Shown: positions 8,075 through 14,220 of the stretch, in pieces
Layout of the letters: the number at the start of each line of letters is the position of its first letter
Position numbering within the stretch: the first letter of the stretch is position 1
Program-made: the position numbers and the translations under genes
From: Firmicutes bacterium UBA3932
GTDB taxonomy: Bacteria > Bacillota > Clostridia > Peptostreptococcales > Anaerovoracaceae
Length of the DNA: 15,868 nt
Direction of reading: 5' to 3'
Assembly: GCA_002385825.1 (NCBI GenBank)
Contig: DGEG01000094.1
Coordinates: 1-15,868 of the forward strand
The notes under the pieces: generated by a model
What the model was told of the DNA's origin: nothing
What the model saw: only the letters and a program-made list of their open reading frames with translations
Databases searched by the model: none

Positions 8075-8929
8075 TTAAGACCCTGTAATTTTCTGGATGG
8101 CTAAGCCCATCATGGCCGCGATGTCCGAAGCAATGATACCGTATTCACCCAGTGCCTTTGCCGCTATATCCCCGGCAGCTCCGTGGATATAGACTCCGCA
8201 AGCTGCGGCTTCGAAACAGGATAATCCTTGTCCTGCCAATGCACCGATGACGCCGGATAGCACATCACCGCTGCCGCCTGTGGCCATGCCCGGATTTCCT
8301 GTCGTATTAATATATGTCTCTCTGTTTGGGGTTGCCACAAGGGTGCCTGCCCCCTTTAAGACGGTAACGGCGCCGATTTGTTCCGCCAGACGACAAGCGG
8401 ATTCCACCCTGTCAGCGTTGATTTCTTCGGTGCTGCAGCCCAACAGCCTTGCAGCTTCTCCCGGATGGGGCGTTATAATCAACCGTCCCGAAGCTTTTTT
8501 TGCAAGCTCCTTCAACCCATCGTTTCGGGCAAGCAAATTCAGACCATCCGCATCGAGAACAATCGCAGGACAGTTGCTATTCAGCACAGTTTCAATTAAC
8601 GGAACATTGGATGAATCATCTCCCAACCCCGGACCGATAACTATGGCTTGATGCCCTTCAAGCCATTCCGGTGGAAGCGATCTGGATACACAGGTGGCTT
8701 CAGGTACGCCGACCTGCAAGATGGGAAAAAGGTGTTCCGGTACAGAGACCCGTACCAGGCCGGCTCCACTTCGCAGGGCCCCTCTGGCGCTTAGGACCGC
8801 TGCCCCGGCCATACCTTCGCTGCCGGCGATGATAAGAACCTTTCCGCAATCACCTTTATGTAGCTCCTTGTCTCGCTTCTTGATGAAAGTATTGACAAAG
8901 GCTTCATCTATTAAACCAGGGGTGTTCAT
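8075..8929 (-). CDS. nnrD: ADP-dependent NAD(P)H-hydrate dehydratase
   Basis: 284 residues, matching the C-terminal (YjeF-C, ribokinase-fold) half of the NAD(P)HX repair enzymes. It restores NADH/NADPH from their hydrated, damaged forms at the cost of ADP. Visible motifs are KGDCGKVLIIAGS near 25, GPGLGDD near 98, VLDADGLNLLA near 123, ITPHPGEAARLLG near 152 and the catalytic/ADP-site loop GNPGMATGGSGDVLSG near 215. The length is that of a stand-alone dehydratase (like Bacillus YxkO/NnrD); the epimerase half (NnrE) is not fused and is not in the window. The ATG is preceded by AAGGAAAGGG. A 17-codon ORF overlaps its start (ATGA). Confidence 0.93.
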   Translation of the reverse strand: MNTPGLIDEAFVNTFIKKRDKELHKGDCGKVLIIAGSEGMAGAAVLSARGALRSGAGLVRVSVPEHLFPILQVGVPEATCVSRSLPPEWLEGHQAIVIGPGLGDDSSNVPLIETVLNSNCPAIVLDADGLNLLARNDGLKELAKKASGRLIITPHPGEAARLLGCSTEEINADRVESACRLAEQIGAVTVLKGAGTLVATPNRETYINTTGNPGMATGGSGDVLSGVIGALAGQGLSCFEAAACGVYIHGAAGDIAAKALGEYGIIASDIAAMMGLAIQKITGS

Positions 8930-8979
8930 TTTTTTACCCTTTCCTTGTCTATTTCTATTGCTATACGTTCATTTCTCAT
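8926..8979 (-). CDS. Possible 17-codon upstream ORF overlapping the nnrD start
   Basis: Encodes MRNERIAIEIDKERVKK; its stop codon overlaps the nnrD ATG (ATGA), the classic arrangement for translational coupling. The site before its ATG (GGTG) is weak, and the predicted transcription start would leave almost no leader, so it may be chance. There is no match to AcpS or NnrE in the peptide. Confidence 0.25.
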   Translation of the reverse strand: MRNERIAIEIDKERVKK

Positions 8980-8991
8980 AATCACCGTTTT

Positions 8992-9020
8992 ATTTTATCT
9001 TTTTTCCGCCCGTTCGTAAA
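8992..9020 (-). promoter_or_regulatory. Candidate promoter for nnrD
   Basis: On the minus strand: TTTACG (9020-9015), a 17-base spacer, and TAAAAT (8997-8992). The -35 box is imperfect and the -10 good; it is placed 63 bases before the nnrD start codon. Confidence 0.4.
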
Positions 9021-9084
9021 CCGTTCCACTCATAAAGTAAAGAACTTGTCATAAATACGACCTTGACAAAAAGAACAAAGGGAA

Positions 9085-9215
9085 TGTGAAAAAAACCGAG
9101 TTATGTGTGGATACAAGAGGGATAACCTTGAGATTCCACCCATAACTCAACTTTTTGCACAAAAGGACCGTTTTACAACCTTTGATCCACACACAACTCC
9201 ATTTTTTGAACAAAA
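9085..9215. repeat. MITE-like cluster of inverted and direct repeats (locus A)
   Basis: Three clear copies of a ~30-base unit with approximate consensus TGTGCAAAAA-nnn-GAGTTATGTGTGGAT. Copy 1 is on the plus strand at 9085-9112. Copies 2 (9133-9164) and 3 (9185-9215) are on the minus strand, 52 bases apart. Copies 1 and 2 face each other across a 20-base gap. A weak possible fourth copy in plus orientation lies at about 9045-9067. No transposase is present. The layout resembles the locus at 15671-15850. Multiple short terminal repeats facing inward are a feature of IS21-family ends, so a deleted derivative is possible, but that is inference. Confidence 0.6.
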
Positions 9216-9323
9216 TTTTGAGTTCCGCATATGCCAAGATCTCTTAAAGTAAATTCAAACTCAGAACAGTATAGCGTCAAACAATATGATAATGGATTTT
9301 TTGTTTTTGTTTCCTCCTTTGAC

Positions 9324-9353
9324 TTGCGCGAACATGGGTTTTCGCGTTATAAT
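9324..9353 (+). promoter_or_regulatory. mgtE promoter with an internal inverted repeat
   Basis: Perfect -10 TATAAT (9348-9353) with a moderate -35 TTGCGC (9324-9329), 18-base spacer. An alternative TTGACT at 9319-9324 would be 23 bases away, too far. The repeat CGCGAA (9327-9332) / TTCGCG (9341-9346) fills the spacer and is a plausible operator. The start point would be near 9360, giving a leader of about 320 bases before mgtE. Confidence 0.55.
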
Positions 9354-9359
9354 TAATGT

Positions 9360-9678
9360 TTGTAAGGCCACAAGGTGACCATGCAACGTGCAATACCTAT
9401 CATCCTATCATCGGTATTTCTATTTTAGTATACGTTAGGAGGTGAAAGTATACATGGATACCGGCCCTAGTCCTACCGACCAACGCATCTCAATCACTAA
9501 GGCTGCTAAGAAAATTGCTGAGAATAACTGCACATGTCCCTGCTTTCACAGAACTCCTACCGGTTACAGCTGTTTTGGTTTTTTACTTTTCGACCGGGTC
9601 TAACCTGACGCTTTTACCTGACGGGTTTTCTCATAAGCTGTGGACATTGTGCCTAAACTAAGAGAGGAGGAAATGCCC
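9360..9678 (+). promoter_or_regulatory. Long structured leader of mgtE, type unknown
   Basis: About 320 bases between the predicted promoter and mgtE. It contains AATACC/GGTATT (a 6-bp stem with a ~15-base loop near 9392-9418). It also contains GTATAC on each side of an AGGAGGTG sequence (9430-9452), which places that ribosome-binding site in a hairpin loop. A CTCCTA near 9553 could instead pair with TAGGAG of that site. A direct repeat ACCTGACG occurs at 9603-9610 and 9616-9623. I could not find the conserved core of the M-box Mg2+ riboswitch. A short ORF (9454-9603) fills the middle. Confidence 0.45.
9454..9603 (+). CDS. 49-codon Cys-rich small ORF in the mgtE leader
   Basis: Begins with ATG eight bases after a near-ideal ribosome-binding site (AGGAGGTG) and ends with TAA at 9601, 75 bases before mgtE. 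The peptide starts MDTGPSPTDQ, continues with a basic, possibly helical stretch (ISITKAAKKIAE), then NCTCPCFHRTPTGYSC and a hydrophobic end, FGFLLFDRV. The spaced Cys residues (26, 28, 30, 41) and His32 could bind metal or a cofactor. The acidic/proline start recalls, in composition only, the MgtL leader peptide (MEPDPTPLP) that senses Mg2+ through ribosome instability in Salmonella. It may be a regulatory leader peptide or a real small protein. I do not recognise a family. The strong ribosome-binding site is the main support for its being translated. Confidence 0.5.
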   Translation: MDTGPSPTDQRISITKAAKKIAENNCTCPCFHRTPTGYSCFGFLLFDRV

Positions 9679-11058
9679 ATGGAATACGATAGAGAAAAGC
9701 TGTCAGAAGAAAGCATCTCTCAAATTTTGCAATTGATCGAAGAAAAAAGTTACATCAAAGCCAGAGAAGAGCTTTTGAAATATAACGAAGTTGATATTGC
9801 CGAAATCCTGGAAGATATCATGGACGTTGCAGGAGTTGATAAGACCATCATCCTTTTCCGCACCCTTCCGAAAAATATCTCCGTGGAGGTCTTTTCCTAT
9901 TTAGATATCGAGGAGCAGCTTAAAATTATCAACGGAATTACCGACAAGGAGCTCCACTATATCATTGAGGAACTTCCTTTCGACGATATGATCGACGTGT
10001 TGGAGGAACTGCCCGCCAACATCGTGGATAAGATTCTGGAAAAATCATCGAAAGAAGAACGCAAACTTATCAACACCTTCCTCAATTATCCGGAGAACAG
10101 CGCGGGCAGTTTAATGACCCCGGATTATATCAGCTTGCAGAAAGATATGACGGTAAAGGAAGCTCTGGCTTATATAAAAAAGGAAGGCATGGACAGCGAG
10201 ACCGTATACACTTGTTACGTCAAAGACACGGGAAGAAAGCTTATTGGAATCGTTTCCCTGCGGTCTTTGGTCATCTCCGATGACGACGTGATTGTAAAAG
10301 ATATTATGCAGACGGATTTTGTGTACGTCAACGTGCTTGATGATCAGGAGCAGGTTTCGAACATGTTTAAAAAGTATGGCTTTCTTGCCATGCCTGTTGT
10401 GGATAACGAAAACAGGATCGTCGGCATCATTACCGTAGACGACATTCTGGATATCATCGACGAAGAAACCACGGAAGACTTCCAGAAGATGGTCGGTGTC
10501 ACCGTCTCCACGGTGGAGTATCTGGACATGAGCGTGTGGACACACGTGAAAAACAGGTTTCCCTGGCTGCTTTTCCTGATGGTTTCTTTGATGATTACGG
10601 GAATGATCATTGCTCAGTTTGAAACGCTTCTGTCCAAGGTTATTGTCCTTGTGGCATATCTCCCGCTCCTCATGGGTACGGGTGGAAATTCCGGCTCTCA
10701 ATCTGCCACTCTGGTAATACGCGGAATTGCTGTGGGAGACATTTTGCCCAGGGATGCCTGGCGTATATTATGGAAAGAGCTGCGAATCAGCTTTTTAATC
10801 GGAGCCGGCCTCAGCACGCTTAATTTCATCAAGATAATGCTGTTAGACGGCGAAAGCGCCGCCATAGCCCTTACAGTATGCGGTGCAATGCTCGTGATTA
10901 TAATGTTGGCGAAGACCATCGGCGGGATGCTGCCCATGCTGGCTAAGAAGCTGGGAATCGACCCGGCCCTCATGGCAAGTCCCATGATCGCATCCCTTAT
11001 CGACATGATTTCCGTCATAACTTATTTCGCTCTCGCTTCCCTCATACTGGGAATTTAG
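9679..11058 (+). CDS. mgtE: Magnesium channel/transporter MgtE
   Basis: 459 residues from the ATG at 9679, with GGAGG eight bases upstream; an in-frame ATG at 9673 is too close to that site, and a GTG at 9640 lacks one. The usual MgtE length is about 450. An acidic N-domain of alpha-helical repeats occupies ~1-135 (LPKNISVEVFSYL, DDMIDVLEELP). A CBS pair follows at ~140-263, ending IVGIITVDDILDIIDEE. Five membrane segments run from about 295, with the family signature GGNSGSQSATLVIRG near 331 and the ion-site region ASLIDMISVITYF near the C-terminus, including its Asp. In the family the cytoplasmic N and CBS domains sense Mg2+ and close the pore when it is plentiful. The gene appears monocistronic; no obvious terminator follows it before the LUD gene. 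Confidence 0.95.
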   Translation: MEYDREKLSEESISQILQLIEEKSYIKAREELLKYNEVDIAEILEDIMDVAGVDKTIILFRTLPKNISVEVFSYLDIEEQLKIINGITDKELHYIIEELPFDDMIDVLEELPANIVDKILEKSSKEERKLINTFLNYPENSAGSLMTPDYISLQKDMTVKEALAYIKKEGMDSETVYTCYVKDTGRKLIGIVSLRSLVISDDDVIVKDIMQTDFVYVNVLDDQEQVSNMFKKYGFLAMPVVDNENRIVGIITVDDILDIIDEETTEDFQKMVGVTVSTVEYLDMSVWTHVKNRFPWLLFLMVSLMITGMIIAQFETLLSKVIVLVAYLPLLMGTGGNSGSQSATLVIRGIAVGDILPRDAWRILWKELRISFLIGAGLSTLNFIKIMLLDGESAAIALTVCGAMLVIIMLAKTIGGMLPMLAKKLGIDPALMASPMIASLIDMISVITYFALASLILGI

Positions 11059-11215
11059 TATTGTATGATGTCGGTTGACGCTTGCTCGTACACACCGGAG
11101 CGCCACCCTGCGATCCAAATATTTGTTATAATACTCGTAAAAAGTGTTTGATACAAAATGCAAGACACCAATAAAAGTGCGCTATTATCCGTGATTGTAA
11201 AAAAAGGAGGAGAAA

Positions 11216-11833
11216 ATGGAAGGGGTAATTATAGAACGGACGATTGAGAACCTGGAAAGGAACGGCTTTAGCGTCAAGTTTTTTGAAGACAGCCAGTCTG
11301 CAAAAGAGGCAATGCTCGAGGAAATAAAGCCGGATCAAACCGTTGGTTTCGGTGGGTCCATGACCATAGTGGACATGGGTATTTACGAGATTCTGAAAGA
11401 AAGGGGCAACCCCGTCTATTGGCATTGGAAAGCCGGCGAAGGTGAAGACAGAAAGGAACTGCTAAAACAGGCAGCCAACACAGACGTCTACTTTTCCGGT
11501 ACCAACGCGATAACGGAGTGCGGCAGACTGGTCAATATCGACGCAACATGTAATAGAATTTCCGGCATACTTTTCGGACACGATAAGGTCATCATTGTAT
11601 CCGGTGTAAATAAAATTACCCGCAGTCTGGACGAAGCGCTGGTCCGGATTAAAAACATTGCAACTCCTGCTAACGCAAAAAGGCTGGGGATAAAAACACC
11701 TTGTGCAGAAGTGGGTAAATGCATGAACTGCGACAGTGAGGACCGCATATGCAGGGCTACATTAATCATCGATCGCGTTCCCAGAGCAAATCCCATAACT
11801 ATTTATCTGATCAACGAAAACTTGGGTTATTAA
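11216..11833 (+). CDS. Stand-alone LUD-domain protein (LutC/DUF162 type)
   Basis: 205 residues covering a single LUD domain (lactate utilization, DUF162). Motifs are QTVGFGGSMT near 42, YFSGTNAIT near 92, GRLVNIDATCNR near 103 and KVIIVSGVNKI near 124. A cysteine cluster at the end (C163, C169, C172, C179; C-x5-C-x2-C-x6-C) could hold a metal or iron-sulfur centre. LUD proteins occur in the LutABC L-lactate oxidation complex, but no lutA or lutB partner lies here. Similar solitary proteins are common in clostridia, and their reaction is not firmly known. The ATG follows a strong AAGGAGGAG site. A possible -10 box TATAAT lies at 11127-11132 without a good -35. A hairpin terminator follows the gene. 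Confidence 0.88.
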   Translation: MEGVIIERTIENLERNGFSVKFFEDSQSAKEAMLEEIKPDQTVGFGGSMTIVDMGIYEILKERGNPVYWHWKAGEGEDRKELLKQAANTDVYFSGTNAITECGRLVNIDATCNRISGILFGHDKVIIVSGVNKITRSLDEALVRIKNIATPANAKRLGIKTPCAEVGKCMNCDSEDRICRATLIIDRVPRANPITIYLINENLGY

Positions 11834-11876
11834 CAGAAAAACGTTTATTACCAGTATTACATAGTATAGGAAAATT

Positions 11877-11910
11877 GAAGGAGGAGAGGGTGATTGAATC
11901 ACCCTCCTTC
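11877..11910. terminator. Bidirectional intrinsic terminator between the LUD gene and the kinase remnant
   Basis: GAGGGTGA (11886-11893) pairs with TCACCCTC (11899-11906) around a TTGAA loop, and GAAGG (11877-11881) can pair with CCTTC (11906-11910). ATTTTA follows on the plus strand and AATTTTCC on the minus strand. It separates two convergent transcripts. Confidence 0.7.
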
Positions 11911-11942
11911 ATTTTAAACAGACACTTTAAGCAGACACTGAA

Positions 11943-12178
11943 TTACTTATTAAGGCTATCAAGAAAGGCTTCCGTATCTTTTCTGTAGGGAATCGGCGTT
12001 ACGGCTCCATGACCCATGGTTGATAACGCGGCTGCCGCATTTGCATATTCGGCCGATTCAAAAATGCCATATCCTTTTAAATACTGGGCACAAAACGCGC
12101 CATCAAAAGTATCGCCCGCGCCGGATTGATCTACAGTATCGACCTTCAACCCGGGGATCAACTTCCTCGATTTGCTGA
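11943..12178 (-). pseudogene. C-terminal fragment of a PfkB-family sugar kinase
   Basis: About 75 codons matching only the end of a ribokinase/PfkB kinase, of the type of 2-keto-3-deoxygluconate kinase. KVDTVDQSGAGDTFDGAFC contains the PfkB signature 2 with the catalytic Asp (GAGD), followed by the usual C-terminal helices (AAALSTMGHGA). A whole kinase is about 310 residues, so roughly three quarters, including the sugar-binding part, are gone. The frame runs upstream without a ribosome-binding site into the dctM fragment, and the join is near 12178. It cannot be active. The stop lies just before a terminator, as expected for the last gene of the former operon. Confidence 0.88.
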
Positions 12179-12363
12179 ATGAACAGAGGTATGGCCATTA
12201 CCGGAAACGAGTTGATGCCTGCAAAAATTTGCTGTGGAAGCATGGTCATTGCAATACTGCCGCTCTCGATAAAAGCAAACAAAGCCGCAATGCACATTGT
12301 TAGAAAGACAGGGAGGCCAAGGAATAGAGCAATCAAGAAAGTAATGAGTAATATTGTTGCCAT
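12103..12363 (-). pseudogene. dctM: N-terminal fragment of TRAP transporter large permease DctM
   Basis: The first ~62 residues are a typical DctM/TRAP large permease start (MATILLITFLIALFLGLP, then MLPQQIFAGINSFPVMAIPLFI). The frame then enters unrelated codons (QQIEEVDPRVEG) and stops at 12103. A full DctM has about 425 residues. The break falls immediately after MAIPLFI, where the family continues with a conserved Gly-rich loop. The codons after the break are those of a sugar kinase in another frame, so a deletion fused the two genes. The start is intact: its ATG overlaps the dctQ stop by one base (TAATG) with a GGAGGAG site. The encoded stub has one or two membrane segments and is presumably non-functional. 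Confidence 0.9.
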
Positions 12364-12965
12364 TAGTATCTCTCCTCCTCATCATCGGTTGCGGTTTCAA
12401 CGTCTCGTATCTTTTGCAGAAAGATGGAATCTTCGATCAGCTCTTCTCCGGCCTGTATTTCCGCTTCTAAGTCCGCATCCTTCTTTTTGTTTACATATTC
12501 AGTAATGCTGGTGACGAAATGATAGATAAAGAGAAGAGCTCCCAACGGAATCGTTAAATACCAATAGCCCACCGGCCAGCGCAATACCTCTGTCAGATTG
12601 CCCATGTACTTCAACGCATATTGCGCGCCAAGTACTAATAAAATACACATTATTGCAATTATGACCAGGGAAATGATAATCCTCATAAATTTACGCAGCC
12701 TTTCGGGCAACAAATCCTGGAAAATATAAAAAGCGGAATGGCGACTTTGCTTCATAGCAAGCCCCATTCCCAGAAAAGCAATACTTACCATCAGGTAACG
12801 CGAAACTTCTGCCGCCCATGATAAGGAGTTTGAAAAGAAGTATCGACCTATGACATTGATGAACACCAATAAAAACATAATTGAAATTGCAATTAAAAGC
12901 AAAATTTCATTGATTTTGGTCACCACATATGTAACCTTTTCAAGAGTCCTTCTTGAAGTTTCCAA
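12363..12965 (-). CDS. dctQ: TRAP transporter small permease DctQ
   Basis: About 200 residues with four membrane segments, at ~18-40 (EILLLIAISIMFLLVFINVIG), ~50-70, ~90-115 and ~132-152, and an acidic cytoplasmic tail of ~45 residues. The family motif VIGRYFFSNSLSWAAEVSRYL is present. In a TRAP system DctQ pairs with DctM and a periplasmic-type binding protein DctP to import sugar acids or similar anions using a sodium gradient. I chose the TTG at 12965 because an AGGAGG lies six bases before it and the rpiR stop is 10 bases upstream. Using the ATG at 12995 instead would make it overlap rpiR and leave no site. The gene looks intact, but its partner dctM is truncated and no dctP is present. 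Confidence 0.88.
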   Translation of the reverse strand: METSRRTLEKVTYVVTKINEILLLIAISIMFLLVFINVIGRYFFSNSLSWAAEVSRYLMVSIAFLGMGLAMKQSRHSAFYIFQDLLPERLRKFMRIIISLVIIAIMCILLVLGAQYALKYMGNLTEVLRWPVGYWYLTIPLGALLFIYHFVTSITEYVNKKKDADLEAEIQAGEELIEDSIFLQKIRDVETATDDEEERY

Positions 12966-12975
12966 ATCCGCCCTC

Positions 12976-13848
12976 CTATTCTTCACTTTCTTCATCAACA
13001 GACGAGTATTTAATTTGCATTAATGACTCTTTCATTCGCCTCATGCGATCCATAGCCTGATTGCCCTTTTTCAACATAACGCCTACTGCTAATATGTCGA
13101 TCACCATCAGATGAGCGAGGCGGGAAAGCATAGGAAGATATATGTCTGTGTCTTCGTCAACGTTTATTCCCACGGTATGTGTACAGATTTTCGCCAGCGG
13201 GGAGCTGTTCATAGTAATGCCGATCACGATACCTCCTTGGGCCTTTGCAATTTTTGCATTCGTAATCAGATTCTCAGATTTCCCCGTATGGGAGATTGCA
13301 ACCACCACATCGCCTTTAGACATTACCCCCGCGGACATGCACTGCATATGAGGGTCGGATGTGGTAGCACATGAAATGCCTGCTCGGAAGAACTTATGAT
13401 ATGCGTCCTGTGCCACCACCGCAGAGGCACCCTGACCCCAGAATTCTATTTTTTTGGCATTCGACAGTATCTCGACCAGCTCTTCAATGTCATCCTCGTT
13501 TATACTGTTTAACACTTCATTCAGGGTCGATATTGTGGCAATGCCGACTCTGCGGATATACGAGTCCGGGTTGCCGTTCTGTTCAACACTCCAGTGAACA
13601 TAGTTTTCCTTTAACGCCAATTCCTTGGCTAAATGAAGTTTGAAATCCTTAAACCCAGGAAAACCAAGCATAGCGCAGAAACGCATAATTGTGGGATCGC
13701 TGACGTTGGCAAGTTGAGATAGTTTACTAATGCTCATTCTGACTATTTTCTCAGGTTGCTCCAGAATGACTTCTGCAATTCTCCGGTAACTGGCGGAGTA
13801 TTCATCCATGTTATTTTCTATTATCTTTAAAACGTAGGATGATTTCAC
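12976..13848 (-). CDS. RpiR/MurR-family transcriptional regulator
   Basis: 290 residues. The N-terminal ~77 form the RpiR helix-turn-helix (YRRIAEVILEQPEKIVRMSI, then SDPTIMRFCAMLGFPGFKDFK). A SIS phosphosugar-binding domain follows at ~125-255 (IEFWGQGASAVVAQDAYHKF near 137, VVVAISHTGKSENL near 182). Such regulators sense sugar phosphates and control the adjacent uptake and catabolic genes; here those are dctQ, dctM and a sugar kinase, so the effector is probably a phosphorylated sugar acid. The start is GTG at 13848 behind GAGGTGAGG. It is the first gene of the operon, with the dctQ start 10 bases after its stop. A palindromic operator in its own leader suggests autoregulation. Confidence 0.92.
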   Translation of the reverse strand: MKSSYVLKIIENNMDEYSASYRRIAEVILEQPEKIVRMSISKLSQLANVSDPTIMRFCAMLGFPGFKDFKLHLAKELALKENYVHWSVEQNGNPDSYIRRVGIATISTLNEVLNSINEDDIEELVEILSNAKKIEFWGQGASAVVAQDAYHKFFRAGISCATTSDPHMQCMSAGVMSKGDVVVAISHTGKSENLITNAKIAKAQGGIVIGITMNSSPLAKICTHTVGINVDEDTDIYLPMLSRLAHLMVIDILAVGVMLKKGNQAMDRMRRMKESLMQIKYSSVDEESEE

Positions 13849-13864
13849 GACCTCACCTCAATTT

Positions 13865-13882
13865 TGTAGTAAATTTACTACA
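13865..13882. promoter_or_regulatory. Perfect palindromic operator for the RpiR regulator
   Basis: TGTAGTAAATTTACTACA is a perfect 18-base palindrome between the rpiR -10 box and its ribosome-binding site. A further half-site TACTAC occurs inside the promoter at 13897-13902. The position fits repression by the regulator encoded just downstream. Confidence 0.7.
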
Positions 13883-13892
13883 TTTTTTTGTT

Positions 13893-13921
13893 ATAATACT
13901 ACGGAAAAAATACGATGTCAA
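13893..13921 (-). promoter_or_regulatory. Sigma-A promoter of the rpiR-dctQM operon
   Basis: On the minus strand: a perfect TTGACA (13921-13916), a 17-base spacer, and TATTAT (13898-13893). The palindromic operator lies directly downstream. The promoter is intact although the operon is broken. The rest of the 13849-14220 gap is AT-rich and shows nothing further except the gdhA promoter. Confidence 0.75.
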
Positions 13922-14121
13922 TAGTCTATGTCACCTTTTCTGCTTTTTTCTACAAGTTATTTCAAGATGTTTTCAGGGAAACCCTCGGTTCGTAGTTTTA
14001 CAACATGATTTTTTATTCAGACTATTCTAATATGTAATTTTATAACGTTTGCCGATAAAATATGAGTTCATGTGGGCGCATGTTTAATTATTAATTTGCC
14101 TCTCTCTTAAGCCCTGGCCCC

Positions 14122-14150
14122 TTGACGCAGATTTGTCAATATGCTATTGT
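14122..14150 (+). promoter_or_regulatory. Promoter of gdhA
   Basis: TTGACG (14122-14127), a 17-base spacer, and TATTGT (14145-14150) preceded by TGC, an extended -10. The leader to gdhA is about 65 bases. Confidence 0.6.
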
Positions 14151-14220
14151 GGAAACAGCGATACGATGTGCTAGTTTTAACGATTTCAGAAGATTATTAT
14201 TTACGAAAAGAGGAGAGGAA

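Noticed and set aside
9100..9195. DnaA boxes or an origin (GTATCCACA and TGATCCACA resemble TTATCCACA)
   Set aside because: The matches are each off by one and fall inside the longer repeat units, which explain them better. No dnaA, dnaN or AT-rich unwinding element is nearby.
9085..9215. CRISPR array
   Set aside because: The copies occur in both orientations, are diverged, and the spacers are not of uniform length; no cas genes are present.
9049..9237. 62-codon minus-strand ORF
   Set aside because: It is composed almost entirely of the repeat units of locus A and has no ribosome-binding site; its Lys/Cys/Trp-rich translation is an artefact of the repeats.
9360..9678. Canonical M-box (ykoK) Mg2+ riboswitch ahead of mgtE
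   Set aside because: A GTTAGG-like start is present, but the conserved downstream core (including the ACAGTGCTAAAGCT-like 3' strand) could not be found by eye. A covariance search would decide.
11749..11988. Plus-strand ORF overlapping the end of the LUD gene
   Set aside because: It runs through the LUD C-terminus, a clear terminator and the kinase remnant; it has no start site and no domain.
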